Assembly: GCF_003950325.1 (NCBI RefSeq)
Contig: NZ_PXZH01000008.1
Coordinates: 1-64,000, forward strand
DNA length: 64,000 nucleotides
Reading direction: 5' to 3'
Source: Vagococcus humatus
Lineage (GTDB): Bacteria > Bacillota > Bacilli > Lactobacillales > Vagococcaceae
The notes under the pieces: generated by a model
Database searches by the model: none
What the model saw: the letters and a program-made list of their open reading frames with translations, nothing else
Told to the model about the DNA's origin: nothing
Shown here: positions 45,516 to 55,252 of the stretch, piece by piece
Layout: every line of letters begins with the position of its first letter
Position numbering within the stretch: the stretch's first letter is position 1
Made by a program: the position numbers and the translations under genes

Positions 45516-46267
45516 AACCCTTATTAAGTATTAAAGAAGGAGAAGTTATGGTTCAGACGGATCATTCAACTAAAAAATTATTAACAAATTTAGAATTAAC
45601 TATCTATCCAGAAGACTTTATTGTGGTGTTAGGAGGAAATGGTGCAGGCAAATCCACGTTGTTTAATGTTTTATCTGGTAATCTAAGGCTGACAGCAGGA
45701 GATATTGTTTATCAAGATCAGTCTATTAACCATCTTTCTGAAGAAAAACGAGCTACTTTTTTATCTAGAGTTTTCCAAGACCCTAAAATGGGGACAGCTC
45801 CTAGATTAACCGTGTCAGAAAATTTATTGTTTTCTAAAAAACGAGGAGAGAAACGAAGATTTAAACGACGAAAAATAAAAGATTATCAACAAGAGTTTTA
45901 TGACGTAACCAAAAGTTTAGGGAACCATTTAGAAACACATCTAGATACACCAGCTGGTCAACTATCTGGGGGACAAAGACAAAGTTTAAGCTTACTTATG
46001 GCAACAATTAGACGGCCAGATTTACTTTTATTAGATGAACATACAGCTGCATTAGATCCTAAAACGTCAGAACAATTAATGGCTATCACTAATCAAAAAA
46101 TACAAGAAGATAAACTGACTTGTTTAATGATTACGCATCATATGGAAGATGCTTTAAAGTATGGTAATCGTCTACTTGTTTTAAAAGAAGGAGAAATTGT
46201 AGCTGATTTTTCAGAAAAAGAAAAAGAAAACTTGGAAAAGAAAGACTTATTATCATTCTTTTATTGA
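45512..46267 (+). CDS. trpZ: ABC transporter ATP-binding protein, TrpZ type
   Basis: 251 aa. Walker A GGNGAGKST near 42-50, LSGGQRQSLSLLMA near 151-164, LLLDEHTAALD near 172-182 (His after the Walker B Glu, as in COG1101 members) and the switch HHMEDAL. ATG 45512 overlaps the trpY stop as ATGA and has AAAGGAGG upstream; the longer frame from 45461 lies within trpY. Ends the transporter operon. Confidence 0.85.
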   Translation: MKPLLSIKEGEVMVQTDHSTKKLLTNLELTIYPEDFIVVLGGNGAGKSTLFNVLSGNLRLTAGDIVYQDQSINHLSEEKRATFLSRVFQDPKMGTAPRLTVSENLLFSKKRGEKRRFKRRKIKDYQQEFYDVTKSLGNHLETHLDTPAGQLSGGQRQSLSLLMATIRRPDLLLLDEHTAALDPKTSEQLMAITNQKIQEDKLTCLMITHHMEDALKYGNRLLVLKEGEIVADFSEKEKENLEKKDLLSFFY

Positions 46268-46368
46268 TAATAGTATAAGTTTTTTCAGAAAAAACATGAT
46301 ATAAGTTTCAGAGTGTGCTATCCTAGTATCGTACAAATATTATTTATTAAGGAGAATGACGAAAAAAC

Positions 46369-46848
46369 ATGTTTGCTCTGTTAGGATCGATGTTATTGAT
46401 CATGGTAGGATTAATGATTGTTTCAACAATAGTAGGAAGTTATGAAAAAAGGCGGGTTTGTGATCAAATTTCTGATTTAGCTAGTGAGGTTTTAGAACTT
46501 TCACCAGAGGAGTTATTACCTAGTCATTTAGGTGTAACTGTTGAGTCTGACAATCAAAATCCGAAAGAAATGAATGTAGCAGGAATTTATATCTTATGTA
46601 ATCAAACGAAAGATATGTGTTATGTAGGTCAAGGTAGACAAGTGCTAGACCGTATTCCTCATCATTTTGAAGGAACAGGCAATCCAGAAGTATATGAAGA
46701 TTATACAAATGGAGATGAATTTATCGTTAAGTTAATCCCTTTAAAAGATAGTGGTTATCAAAGTTTAAATGAGTTGGAACGACATACAATTATGACTTAT
46801 AACGCATGTGATGCAGGTTACAATTCTGTGGAAGGAAAATTTAGATAG
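46369..46848 (+). CDS. Membrane-anchored GIY-YIG domain protein
   Basis: 159 aa. Residues 2-24 form one membrane helix (LLGSMLLIMVGLMIVSTIVG); residues 25-60 are a short linker; residues 66-157 are a GIY-YIG nuclease-like domain with AGIYILCN, CYVGQGRQVLDRIPHHF (YVG plus the conserved Arg), the catalytic-type Glu in LNELERHTI and the terminal YNSVEG. GIY-YIG domains cut DNA in repair and homing enzymes; a membrane anchor is unusual and no DNA-binding domain is seen. TAAGGAG lies 13-14 nt before the ATG, longer than normal. Function unknown. Confidence 0.72.
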   Translation: MFALLGSMLLIMVGLMIVSTIVGSYEKRRVCDQISDLASEVLELSPEELLPSHLGVTVESDNQNPKEMNVAGIYILCNQTKDMCYVGQGRQVLDRIPHHFEGTGNPEVYEDYTNGDEFIVKLIPLKDSGYQSLNELERHTIMTYNACDAGYNSVEGKFR

Positions 46849-46852
46849 ATTA

Positions 46853-46885
46853 AAAAAAGCAGCCAGTTTTGGCTGCTTTTTTTAA
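46853..46885 (+). terminator. Bidirectional terminator
   Basis: AAAAAAGCAGCCA pairs with TGGCTGCTTTTTT around GTTT, with A and T runs on both sides, between convergent genes. Confidence 0.88.
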
Positions 46886-48657
46886 TTGATTTGATAATTG
46901 GCTAGTTTTTTGTATAAGGTGGAGCGTTGAATACCTAGTAACTTGGCACATTGTTTTTTGTTGCCGTCACACATAGCTAAGGTTTGCTGAATGATAGCTT
47001 TTTCCACGCGTTGCATGTGATGCTCTAAAGAGTCAGTAGTATCATTAGTAATAGGTAGGTCTTCAGTTATGTCAGTGAATAGTTGACTAGGTAAATCAGC
47101 TAAACCGATTTGTAAATGACTGGATAATCCAACCATGGCTTCGCAAATATTTTCTAATTCGCGAATGTTTCCAGGCCAAGAGTAGTGGAGCAGTTTATCT
47201 AAAGCTTCAGGAGCTAAACTTTTTATCGGTAATTGGAATTCTGTTGAAAATTTTTTTAGAAAATAAGTCACCAAATCAGGAATGTCCTCAGTTTTCTCCC
47301 GTAAAGGATCTAACTTTAGCGCTAGTACATTTAGGCGGTAAAAAAGATCTTCCCGAAATTTATTTTCTTGAATGAGATGGGGAAGATTTTGATTAGTTGC
47401 TGCAATGACACGGAGATGAATTTTTTTTGAAGTAGTTGCTCCGACTGGTTCGATTACTTTTTCTTGCAAGACTCTTAGCAGTTTAGCTTGCATTAAGAGA
47501 GGCATGTCACCAATTTCATCTAAAAAAATTGTGCCATTTTCCGCTAGTTCAAATTTTCCTTTCTTTCCTGTTTGACTTGCTCCGGTAAAGGCTCCTGGTT
47601 CATAACCAAAAAGCTCAGATTCTAGTAAGCTTTCAGGAATAGCAGAGCAATTGACAGGTACAAAAGGACCAGTTCCAAAATTACTTAAATTATGAATGGC
47701 TCGAGCATAGACTTCTTTTCCTGTGCCACTTTCTCCTGTAATCAAAACAGTAGAAGGTAAGGCCGCTATTTTAACGAGTTGTTCTTTGGTTTTCTGAGTC
47801 TGAAGAGACTGTCCAATAATAGACTTTAAAAAATAAGCTTGTTTTTCTTGTGTTTGAGATTCAGTTGTTTTTTTAGGGAAAAAAGTTTTTTCAGCTAAGG
47901 TATACATCTCATCAATACTTTTAAAAATTAACATCCCTAAAGCCCCAATAATATGGGTTTCTTTTTTTAAAGGAATGCGGTGAACAATCATTTCTTTGCC
48001 GTTAATTCGTTGAATTCGGTTTCGTTCCTCTTCCCCTGTTTGACATGTTAAGTGGAGATGGGTATTTTCAATTACTTGTTGAACTGGTTTATGTAATACC
48101 TCTTCTCTTTTTTTTCCTAAAATTTGACAATAAGCGTCATTGATTTCAATGATTAGGCCTTGATGATCAACAATGACCATTCCACCGTAGGCACTATTTA
48201 AGGCTTGTTGTAAAATCCCAATATAATCTAAAGAAGATTTAACTGTATCAAATTCGATAGATTTTGCTTTCAGTAAATCTGTTCGGGTAATAATACCAAC
48301 TAAGGTTTGGTCTTCCTTAATAACAGGTAAACAACCTTCTTTAATCCCCGTTGCTTTTTCAAGCGGATCTAAAGGAAAGACCACATCTAGTTCTACTTCC
48401 ATAATATGACTAACTGGTAGAGAGCTATCTTGTTTGTTAAACAAAGCATTCATAATAGACGTTTTAGTTACCATTCCTTCTAAATGATTATGTTCGTCCA
48501 CTACTGGCATACCGTAAAATTTATAATAGGAGAATAAAGTAATAGCTTCTTGAATCGTTTGCTGCTTGGTTAAAACAATAGGATTTTGAGTCATCCATTT
48601 ACCAATATTATTTTGTGTATTAATTAAGTTAGGAACAGAAATAGAATGGTCTATCAC
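46882..48657 (-). CDS. Sigma-54-dependent activator with CBS pair and PAS domain
   Basis: 591 aa enhancer-binding protein. Order: two CBS domains (about 20-130), a PAS domain (about 145-250), a sigma-54 AAA+ domain with Walker A GESGTGKE near 307-314 and the sigma-54 contact loop GAFTGA near 354-359, [14 protein letters not shown] for Walker B, and a C-terminal Fis-type HTH ([19 protein letters not shown]). CBS domains often bind adenine nucleotides. The start is GTG 48657 with GAGG 8 nt upstream; the earlier GTG (48666) is inside that element. It is divergent from the alcohol dehydrogenase gene, whose upstream region carries a -24/-12 promoter. Confidence 0.9.
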   Translation of the reverse strand: MIDHSISVPNLINTQNNIGKWMTQNPIVLTKQQTIQEAITLFSYYKFYGMPVVDEHNHLEGMVTKTSIMNALFNKQDSSLPVSHIMEVELDVVFPLDPLEKATGIKEGCLPVIKEDQTLVGIITRTDLLKAKSIEFDTVKSSLDYIGILQQALNSAYGGMVIVDHQGLIIEINDAYCQILGKKREEVLHKPVQQVIENTHLHLTCQTGEEERNRIQRINGKEMIVHRIPLKKETHIIGALGMLIFKSIDEMYTLAEKTFFPKKTTESQTQEKQAYFLKSIIGQSLQTQKTKEQLVKIAALPSTVLITGESGTGKEVYARAIHNLSNFGTGPFVPVNCSAIPESLLESELFGYEPGAFTGASQTGKKGKFELAENGTIFLDEIGDMPLLMQAKLLRVLQEKVIEPVGATTSKKIHLRVIAATNQNLPHLIQENKFREDLFYRLNVLALKLDPLREKTEDIPDLVTYFLKKFSTEFQLPIKSLAPEALDKLLHYSWPGNIRELENICEAMVGLSSHLQIGLADLPSQLFTDITEDLPITNDTTDSLEHHMQRVEKAIIQQTLAMCDGNKKQCAKLLGIQRSTLYKKLANYQIN

Positions 48658-48757
48658 AGGTAACACCTCATTTATGTAACTGTTTTTTATTGTATTTTAT
48701 CACAAGTGTTCGTTTTCATATAATATTTGAACTTGAGTCTCTTAAAATAGACACACA

Positions 48758-48787
48758 AGAAATGAAAAGGCTTTATTTCTCTTGAGA
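48758..48787. promoter_or_regulatory. Candidate activator binding site (UAS)
   Basis: Imperfect palindrome with outer arms AGAAAT/ATTTCT (48758-48780) overlapping the perfect short palindrome TCTCTTGAGA (48778-48787), just upstream of the -24/-12 promoter. A UAS this close to the promoter would be unusual, so it may instead be an operator for the divergent regulator gene. Confidence 0.3.
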
Positions 48788-48794
48788 TGATAGT

Positions 48795-48809
48795 TGGCAT
48801 GATAGTTGC
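48795..48809 (+). promoter_or_regulatory. Sigma-54 (-24/-12) promoter
   Basis: TGGCATG-ATAG-TTGC matches TGGCACG-N4-TTGC with a single change and the exact GG-to-GC spacing. Transcription would begin near 48821. That removes the upstream start (48806) of the longest frame and fits the ATG at 48869. The divergent gene encodes a GAFTGA-type activator. Confidence 0.85.
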
Positions 48810-48868
48810 ATATAGTAAAGTGTCAAAGAGTTTTATTAAAAGATTTAAAACAGGAGGGAAAAAAGCTC

Positions 48869-50029
48869 ATGAATATTTTTGAAATGCCTCAAAAATTAGT
48901 GTACGGCAAAGATGCTTTAAAAAACTTAGGTGATTGCGCTAAACAACATGGGGATAAGGTATTAATTGTTAGTGATCAAGTCATGGAAAAACTAGGCTAT
49001 TTAGATACTATTACCAAGAATTTAGAACAAGCTGGGTTACAAACTGTTTCTTATTTAGGTGCTAATACTGAACCAAGTGATATTTATGTGGATGAAGCTT
49101 TAACTTTATTTAATGATAATCAATGTGAAGTGATTGTGACTGTTGGTGGAGGTAGTTGTATTGATACTGCTAAAGCTGTAGCAGTTGTCGCAACCAATGG
49201 GGGTTACATTGGAGACTACATGAAGGATAAAATTGCTACGAAAGCACCAGTTCCTTTAATTGCCATTCCAACTACTGCCGGAACAGGTTCTGAAGTAACC
49301 GACGTCACAGTTATTAATGATACTACTCATCACATTAAAATGATGATTAAACAATCTGCTTTTTTACCTAAAGTAGCGTTAGTTGATCCAGCTTTAACTC
49401 TTACAAGTCCTCAAAATGTAACCGCTGCAACTGGGTTAGATGCCTTATGTCATTCTATGGAATCTTACTTTTCTAGAAAAGCTCAACCGATGACTCAAAC
49501 ATTTTCTTTAGCAGCTATTGAAAAAATTATGAGCTATTTGGAACAAGCTTACCAAGATGGTAGTAATTTTGAAGCAAGAAATGCTATGTCCTTAGCTGCT
49601 ACTCAAGCTGGTTTAGCTTTTTCTAATGCTTCTGTTACATTGATTCACGGCATGAGTCGACCAATTGGTTCTTTATTTCACGTGCCTCATGGTATTTCTA
49701 ACGCGATGTTATTGCCAGCTGTTTTAGACTATACAAGAGATGCTGCTATTGAACCTTTGTCAGAAATTCAACATCATTTACACCCAGAGGAAACAGGGAC
49801 TTCTGCTGAACTAGCTGATCGTTTTATTCAATCAGTTAAAGAACTTTGTCAAAAATTAGCTATTCCTAATCTTAAAGATTGGGGAATTGAAGAAAAAGCT
49901 TTTGAAGATGCGTTAGATAAAATGGCAGAAGATGCCTTAGCTAGTGGTAGTCCTAGTAATAACCCTAAAATTCCAACTCATGATGAAATTGTTGAGTTGT
50001 ACCGTATTTGTTATACCTATAAATATTAA
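48869..50029 (+). CDS. Iron-containing alcohol dehydrogenase
   Basis: Group III Fe-dependent alcohol dehydrogenase, 386 aa. NAD-binding GGGSCIDTAKAVA near 94-106, PTTAGTGSEVT near 138-148, and the metal motif DALCHSMESYFSRKAQP plus HGMSRPIGSLFHVPHG near 256-275 with the His ligands. It probably interconverts a short alcohol or diol-derived aldehyde. ATG 48869 has CAGGAGGG upstream. First gene of a sigma-54-driven pair with a CoA-acylating aldehyde dehydrogenase 40 nt downstream. Substrate unknown. Confidence 0.9.
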   Translation: MNIFEMPQKLVYGKDALKNLGDCAKQHGDKVLIVSDQVMEKLGYLDTITKNLEQAGLQTVSYLGANTEPSDIYVDEALTLFNDNQCEVIVTVGGGSCIDTAKAVAVVATNGGYIGDYMKDKIATKAPVPLIAIPTTAGTGSEVTDVTVINDTTHHIKMMIKQSAFLPKVALVDPALTLTSPQNVTAATGLDALCHSMESYFSRKAQPMTQTFSLAAIEKIMSYLEQAYQDGSNFEARNAMSLAATQAGLAFSNASVTLIHGMSRPIGSLFHVPHGISNAMLLPAVLDYTRDAAIEPLSEIQHHLHPEETGTSAELADRFIQSVKELCQKLAIPNLKDWGIEEKAFEDALDKMAEDALASGSPSNNPKIPTHDEIVELYRICYTYKY

Positions 50030-50069
50030 GTGATCCAATAAATAAAAAGAAAAAATGGAGGAATTGAAC

Positions 50070-51530
50070 ATGGCAACAATTAAAACATTAAAAAATTATA
50101 TAGGTGGTCAATGGGTAGATAGCCATGCCACAGAATTTGAAGATATTATTAATCCAGCAACAGAAGAAGTGATTGCAAAAGTTCCTCTTTCACCACAAGA
50201 AGATGTGACTAAAGCTGTTAAAGTAGCCCAAGAAGCTTTTGAAATGTGGCAAAGAGTAAGTGTTCCAAAAAGAGGTCGCTATTTGTTTAAATTACAAAAT
50301 ATTTTAGTGGATCATAAACAAGAGTTAGCAGAACTGATTACCCTTGAAAATGGTAAACCAGTAGCAGAAGCGTTAGGAGAAGTTCAACGGGGAATAGAAA
50401 ATGTAGAAAATGCAGCCAGTGTGACAAACTTAATGATGGGAGATACAGTATCAACTGCTGCCACAGATATTGAAGTAGCTAACTACCGCTATCCTATTGG
50501 CGTAATTGGTGGCATTACACCATTTAACTTCCCAATGATGGTTCCTTTCTGGATTTTTCCAATGGCTATTGCAACCGGCAATACAGTGGTGTTGAAACCT
50601 TCTGAAAAAACACCTTTGCTTACAGAACGAGTGATGGATTTAATTGAAGAAGCAGGTATTCCTAACGGGGTAGTCAATGTAGTTAACGGAGGTCGGGATG
50701 TAGTAAATGCTTTATTAACAGATCCTCTTGTTAAAGGCATTACCTTCGTTGGATCAAAAAATGTTGGGGAATACGTTTACCGTACAGGAACTCAAAACTT
50801 AAAACGAGTACAAGCTTTAACTGGGGCTAAAAACCATGTAATTGTTTTAAAAGATGCTAATCTTGATAAGGCAGTTGAAAATATTATTGGTGGAGCTTTC
50901 GGTTCTGCTGGTGAACGGTGTATGGCTGCTTCAGTCATTGTTTTAGAAGAGGCCATTGCTGATGAGTTCTTAGCTAAATTTAAACAAGCAGCGGAAGAAT
51001 TAGTTATAGGTAATGGGTTAGAAGGTACTGTAACTTTGGGACCAGTTATTCGAAAAGACGCTCAAGAAAGAACCTTTGGCTATATTGAAAAAGGTATTCA
51101 AGAAGGAGCAGAGTTACTTTTAGATGGTCGTAAGAATTTACCTCAAACAGGTTATTTTGTAGGGCCAACTATTTTTGATCATGTAACCACTGATATGGCT
51201 ATTTGGAAAGACGAAATTTTTGCCCCTGTTGCTTCTATTGTTCGTGTGAAAGATGTAAAAGAAGCGGTAGCTTTAACTAATCAATCAGAATTTGCTAATG
51301 GCTCATGTATTTTTACTAACAATGCTTCTGCTATTCGTTACTTTAGAGAACATGTGGATGCAGGTATGTTAGGCATTAACTTAGGTGTACCAGCTCCGAT
51401 TGCTTGGTTTGCTTTTTCTGGATGGAAAAACTCTTTCTTTGGTGATTTACATGCAAACGGTAAAGATAGCGTTGAATTTTATACTCATCGAAAAGTTGTC
51501 ACTGCACGTTATGCAGAAACAGATATTTAA
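50070..51530 (+). CDS. CoA-acylating aldehyde dehydrogenase, methylmalonate-semialdehyde dehydrogenase type
   Basis: 486 aa of the MmsA/IolA subfamily. [21 protein letters not shown] near 149-169, [13 protein letters not shown] near 228-240, and the active-site block [11 protein letters not shown] near 278-288 with the catalytic Cys are typical; the C-terminus has [21 protein letters not shown]. Family members turn (methyl)malonate semialdehyde into propionyl- or acetyl-CoA with CO2 release. No inositol or valine genes adjoin. ATG 50070 has TGGAGGA upstream; the frame's earlier ATG is part of that element. It shares the sigma-54 transcript with the alcohol dehydrogenase. Confidence 0.85.
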   Translation: MATIKTLKNYIGGQWVDSHATEFEDIINPATEEVIAKVPLSPQEDVTKAVKVAQEAFEMWQRVSVPKRGRYLFKLQNILVDHKQELAELITLENGKPVAEALGEVQRGIENVENAASVTNLMMGDTVSTAATDIEVANYRYPIGVIGGITPFNFPMMVPFWIFPMAIATGNTVVLKPSEKTPLLTERVMDLIEEAGIPNGVVNVVNGGRDVVNALLTDPLVKGITFVGSKNVGEYVYRTGTQNLKRVQALTGAKNHVIVLKDANLDKAVENIIGGAFGSAGERCMAASVIVLEEAIADEFLAKFKQAAEELVIGNGLEGTVTLGPVIRKDAQERTFGYIEKGIQEGAELLLDGRKNLPQTGYFVGPTIFDHVTTDMAIWKDEIFAPVASIVRVKDVKEAVALTNQSEFANGSCIFTNNASAIRYFREHVDAGMLGINLGVPAPIAWFAFSGWKNSFFGDLHANGKDSVEFYTHRKVVTARYAETDI

Positions 51531-51581
51531 AGTACTGGGTTAGACTGATTTTCTAATAAAATAGCATATATTTTTAATATT

Positions 51582-51629
51582 AAAACACCTCTAAAACGTT
51601 ATTCATTAACATTTTAGAGGTGTTTTTTT
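51582..51629 (+). terminator. Bidirectional terminator
   Basis: AAAACACCTCTAAAA pairs with TTTTAGAGGTGTTTT, T run on the plus strand, between convergent genes. Confidence 0.85.
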
Positions 51630-53370
51630 AAGTATGTAAAAATTGGGCTTCATAAATATCTTTATAAGCACTGTTTTCTCGTTGGAGTAATTCTTGGTGA
51701 GTTCCGATTTCTAAAATATGCCCATGTTCCATTACAATAATTTTATCTGCTTCTTGAATGGTAGCTAAACGATGGGCAATGACAAAACTTGTTTTACCTG
51801 TCATAATTGCTGAAAAAGCCTCTTGAATCATTTTTTCAGTTAATGTATCCACTGAACTAGTGGCTTCATCTAAAATTAAAATAGGTGGACTAGCTAGCAT
51901 TACACGAGCAATCGTTAGTAATTGTTGTTGGCCTTCTGAAATACTAAGCCCTTGAGAACCAATTTGTGTCTCATAGCCTTCTGGTAATTTTTGGATAAAG
52001 GAATGAATTTTCGCCTCTTTGGCTGCTTGTATCATATCCTTCTCGCTAGCCTGAGGGTTTCCGTACAATAAGTTAGCCTTAATACTACCGTCAAATAGCC
52101 AAGTGTCTTGTAGCACCATTCCGAAAGCTTGACGGTAACTGTCTAGGGAATAATCGTAAATGGAAAGACCATCTAGTTTAATAGTTCCTTCATTAATAGG
52201 ATAAAATCGCATAAGTAGGTTAACAATAGTAGATTTTCCTGCGCCAGTTTTTCCTACAATAGCAATGGTTTCCCCTGGATTAGCTTGAAGAGAAAAGTTT
52301 TCTATTAAAGGTTGGTTGCTTTCATAGGCAAAATCTACTTGATCAAAAACAATGTGACCTTGAAGTGTTTCTTTATCTAAAGGTAGATAACCAGTATCTT
52401 TTTCAATCGGTTTATCTAGGATATAGAAAACACGATTTAAACCAGCTAAGGCTGTTTGGATTTGGGTGATAATACCTGATAGTTCGATAAACGGTTTTGA
52501 AAATTGACTCGCGTAAATAGTAAAACTAGAAATCATTCCGATAGTTACATTTCCTTTATTTAGTAAGAATAAATAGCCGCCTAATACTCCAATACTAATA
52601 TAACCTAAGTGGTCAATAAATCTTGAAACAGGGTTAGTCAAAGAAGAGATGAATTGAGCTTTTTGTCCTTCTACAAAAAGCTGTTGGTTCAGCTTATCAA
52701 ACCGTTCTTCTGATTTTTCTTCATATTGAAAAGTTTTAACAAGTCGTTGGTTTCCAACAATTTCAGAAATAAAGGAAGAAATATCTCCCACAATTTGTTG
52801 CTGGGCTTGGAATCTTTCCTGACTATTTTTAGCTACGAACCACATGACTAGAAACATACAACCTGTCATAATTAATACAGTAAAAGTTAAAGGAATATTT
52901 AAACGCAACATAGAAAATAACGAAATAATGACAATCGTCATACCAGAAAACAAGTTTTGAAAAACAGCAACACTAGCTTCGGCTGTTACGTCTAAATCAT
53001 TTGTTAATCGACTAATTAAATCCCCTTTAGCACTTTGATCATAAAATTGAATAGATAATTGATTAAGATGAGTAAAGGTTTCTTTTCTAAGAGTAGCAAC
53101 TGCTTTATAAGACATATTATTTCCTAACCGCTGAACAATCCATTGACTGATGACAGTAACTAATAAGGTAATCAATAAAATGGTTAGGATGGAGAATAGG
53201 TTTGAAAATTTCACTTGATGAGGGCCGATTAAAGTATCGATTGCTTTACCTGTATAGTAAGTAATGGTAACACTGGCAATTCCACCAATAATCCCTAAAA
53301 TAAGAGCCGCGATCATTTCAATCGGATATTTCACTAGATAAGGTAGAAAACGTTGAATGGTTTGTTTCAT
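51628..53370 (-). CDS. Heterodimeric ABC exporter, subunit with canonical ATP site residues
   Basis: 580 aa: six-helix exporter domain (1-320), then ABC ATPase with GKTGAGKST near 373, the unusual signature SISEGQQQLLTIAR and Walker B ILILDEATSSVD with the normal catalytic Glu. It pairs with the upstream gene, overlapping by 4 nt. Layout and asymmetry resemble EfrAB/LmrCD/BmrCD-type multidrug exporters; the transported compounds are unknown. Confidence 0.87.
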   Translation of the reverse strand: MKQTIQRFLPYLVKYPIEMIAALILGIIGGIASVTITYYTGKAIDTLIGPHQVKFSNLFSILTILLITLLVTVISQWIVQRLGNNMSYKAVATLRKETFTHLNQLSIQFYDQSAKGDLISRLTNDLDVTAEASVAVFQNLFSGMTIVIISLFSMLRLNIPLTFTVLIMTGCMFLVMWFVAKNSQERFQAQQQIVGDISSFISEIVGNQRLVKTFQYEEKSEERFDKLNQQLFVEGQKAQFISSLTNPVSRFIDHLGYISIGVLGGYLFLLNKGNVTIGMISSFTIYASQFSKPFIELSGIITQIQTALAGLNRVFYILDKPIEKDTGYLPLDKETLQGHIVFDQVDFAYESNQPLIENFSLQANPGETIAIVGKTGAGKSTIVNLLMRFYPINEGTIKLDGLSIYDYSLDSYRQAFGMVLQDTWLFDGSIKANLLYGNPQASEKDMIQAAKEAKIHSFIQKLPEGYETQIGSQGLSISEGQQQLLTIARVMLASPPILILDEATSSVDTLTEKMIQEAFSAIMTGKTSFVIAHRLATIQEADKIIVMEHGHILEIGTHQELLQRENSAYKDIYEAQFLHT

Positions 53371-55106
53371 TTGTCTACCTCCTGAGTGTCAGTTTGTTGT
53401 GAGTCATAAATATCTTGATAAACATTTGAGTGATCTAACAAATAAGAATGAGGGCCAAAACCTTCCATGTGGCCGTCATTTAAAACTAAAATATTTGCGG
53501 CATCTTTAACGGAGCTAATTTTTTGAGAAATAATAATCAATCCTGTTTGGTTAAGTGAGCTTTGAAGAGATTTTCTTAAAGCTAAATCAGTTTGATAATC
53601 TAGAGCACTTAAAGAGTCATCTAAAATAAGTAGGGCAGGTTGTTGTATAATACTTCTGGCAATGGCTAACCGTTGTTTTTGTCCACCTGAAAAGTTTTTT
53701 CCTCCTTCAACAAGTAGGGTATCTAATTGCTTAGGTAAGGAAGTAACAAACTCTTTGGCTTGAGCGATATCTAGGGCCTGCCAACATTCTTGGTCTGACG
53801 CATCTTTTTTGCCCCACTGCAAATTTTCTCGAATAGTTCCATGAAATAGTACACTTTTTTGTGGCACCATTCCGATTAACTGTCTTAATTGAGATAAGGG
53901 CCATTCTTTAACTGGGTGTCCACCAATTAAAAGAGAGCCTGAAGAGATGTCATAAAAACGTGGGAGAAGTTGGACTAAGGTTGATTTTCCGCTACCTGTA
54001 GGTCCGATAATTCCTAGTGTTTCCCCTGAATTTAAATAACCACTAACCTCGGTTAAAGCCATTCCATTAGCTTTAGGATAAGCAAAACTGACTTTGTCTA
54101 ACAGAACAAGAGGTTGCTCTTTTTTGATAGTCAAGTGAGTTTGTTTATGTTCATCAACAATGCTAGGTTTAACAGCTAATACTTCTTGGATACGTGTACT
54201 AGAGGCACTGGCTTTCGTAAAAATAACGACTAAATTAGCTACAACAATCAGGGCTAAGACCATTTGAATAAAATAGTTAATTAACGCTAAAACTTGTCCT
54301 TGAGATAATGCCTCAATTTGAACTTCTTGTCCACCAACATATAATAAAACAATAATAGATGCATTTAAAATAAGAGTGGTGGCAGGGTTTAGCAAGGTAG
54401 AAAGATTGGTGACTCTTGTGTAGGCTTTGGCTAATTGATTACTTTCCTGGTTCATTCGGTTAATATCTCGGTTGGTTTGAGAGAAAGCTCGAATAACTCG
54501 AATACCTGACAAATTTTCACTAATTAAAGTATTCATGTTGTCTACTTTTTGTTGAACAGAACGATAAAGTGGCACCGTTTTTTTCATAATGATGAACAAA
54601 ATACTGGCAAAAATTGGCAAGGTGACTAAAAAAATCAGCCCCATTTTAGGTTGGATATAAAACGCCATAATAATTGAGCCGATGCTTAAAAAAGGTGCCC
54701 GAATCACTAACCGAATTAACATGGCTAAAGCCAGTTGCACTTGATTAATATCGTTGGTCATTCGGGTAATCAAGGTACTAGTTCCAAATTGATCGATTTC
54801 TTCATGAGAAAAAGTATTAATTTTTTGTAGAAGTTTTTGCCGCAATTCTGTTCCGAAACCTTGTGAGGCAATGGAGGAATAGTATTGACAAATAATGACA
54901 CAGATTAATCCTAAACTAGCCATCAGTAACATGATTTTTCCTGTATGGAAGACAACAGAAAGTTGTTGTTTTTTGATCCCTAAATCAATTAATCTTGCCA
55001 TATAAAGAGGCAAGAGCAGCTCAAAGACTGCTTCTAAAAATTTAAAAATAGGGCCTAAAATAATTTGTTTTTTATAATTCTTCGCATATGGAAGTAATTT
55101 AAACAT
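53367..55106 (-). CDS. Heterodimeric ABC exporter, subunit with degenerate ATP site
   Basis: 579 aa with an exporter membrane domain (1-315) and an ABC domain. Walker A GPTGSGKST near 362, signature FSGGQKQRLAIAR, but Walker B reads LLILDDSLSALD with Asp in place of the catalytic Glu. That substitution marks the non-hydrolysing site of heterodimeric exporters (TM287/288, LmrC types). TAGGAGGC precedes the ATG. First gene of the pair. Confidence 0.87.
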   Translation of the reverse strand: MFKLLPYAKNYKKQIILGPIFKFLEAVFELLLPLYMARLIDLGIKKQQLSVVFHTGKIMLLMASLGLICVIICQYYSSIASQGFGTELRQKLLQKINTFSHEEIDQFGTSTLITRMTNDINQVQLALAMLIRLVIRAPFLSIGSIIMAFYIQPKMGLIFLVTLPIFASILFIIMKKTVPLYRSVQQKVDNMNTLISENLSGIRVIRAFSQTNRDINRMNQESNQLAKAYTRVTNLSTLLNPATTLILNASIIVLLYVGGQEVQIEALSQGQVLALINYFIQMVLALIVVANLVVIFTKASASSTRIQEVLAVKPSIVDEHKQTHLTIKKEQPLVLLDKVSFAYPKANGMALTEVSGYLNSGETLGIIGPTGSGKSTLVQLLPRFYDISSGSLLIGGHPVKEWPLSQLRQLIGMVPQKSVLFHGTIRENLQWGKKDASDQECWQALDIAQAKEFVTSLPKQLDTLLVEGGKNFSGGQKQRLAIARSIIQQPALLILDDSLSALDYQTDLALRKSLQSSLNQTGLIIISQKISSVKDAANILVLNDGHMEGFGPHSYLLDHSNVYQDIYDSQQTDTQEVDK

Positions 55107-55252
55107 AAAAAGCCTCCTAATTTATTCAGTTGTCATTATCATAAAATAATTGTGGGATTAATTCAAACAGGAATGTTGCTAGCAGGCTTACTTGGTTAAA
55201 ACAGACAAGAAAAGTTAAGTTTGTTACAATAAAAATAAAAAGGAGAGATAGG

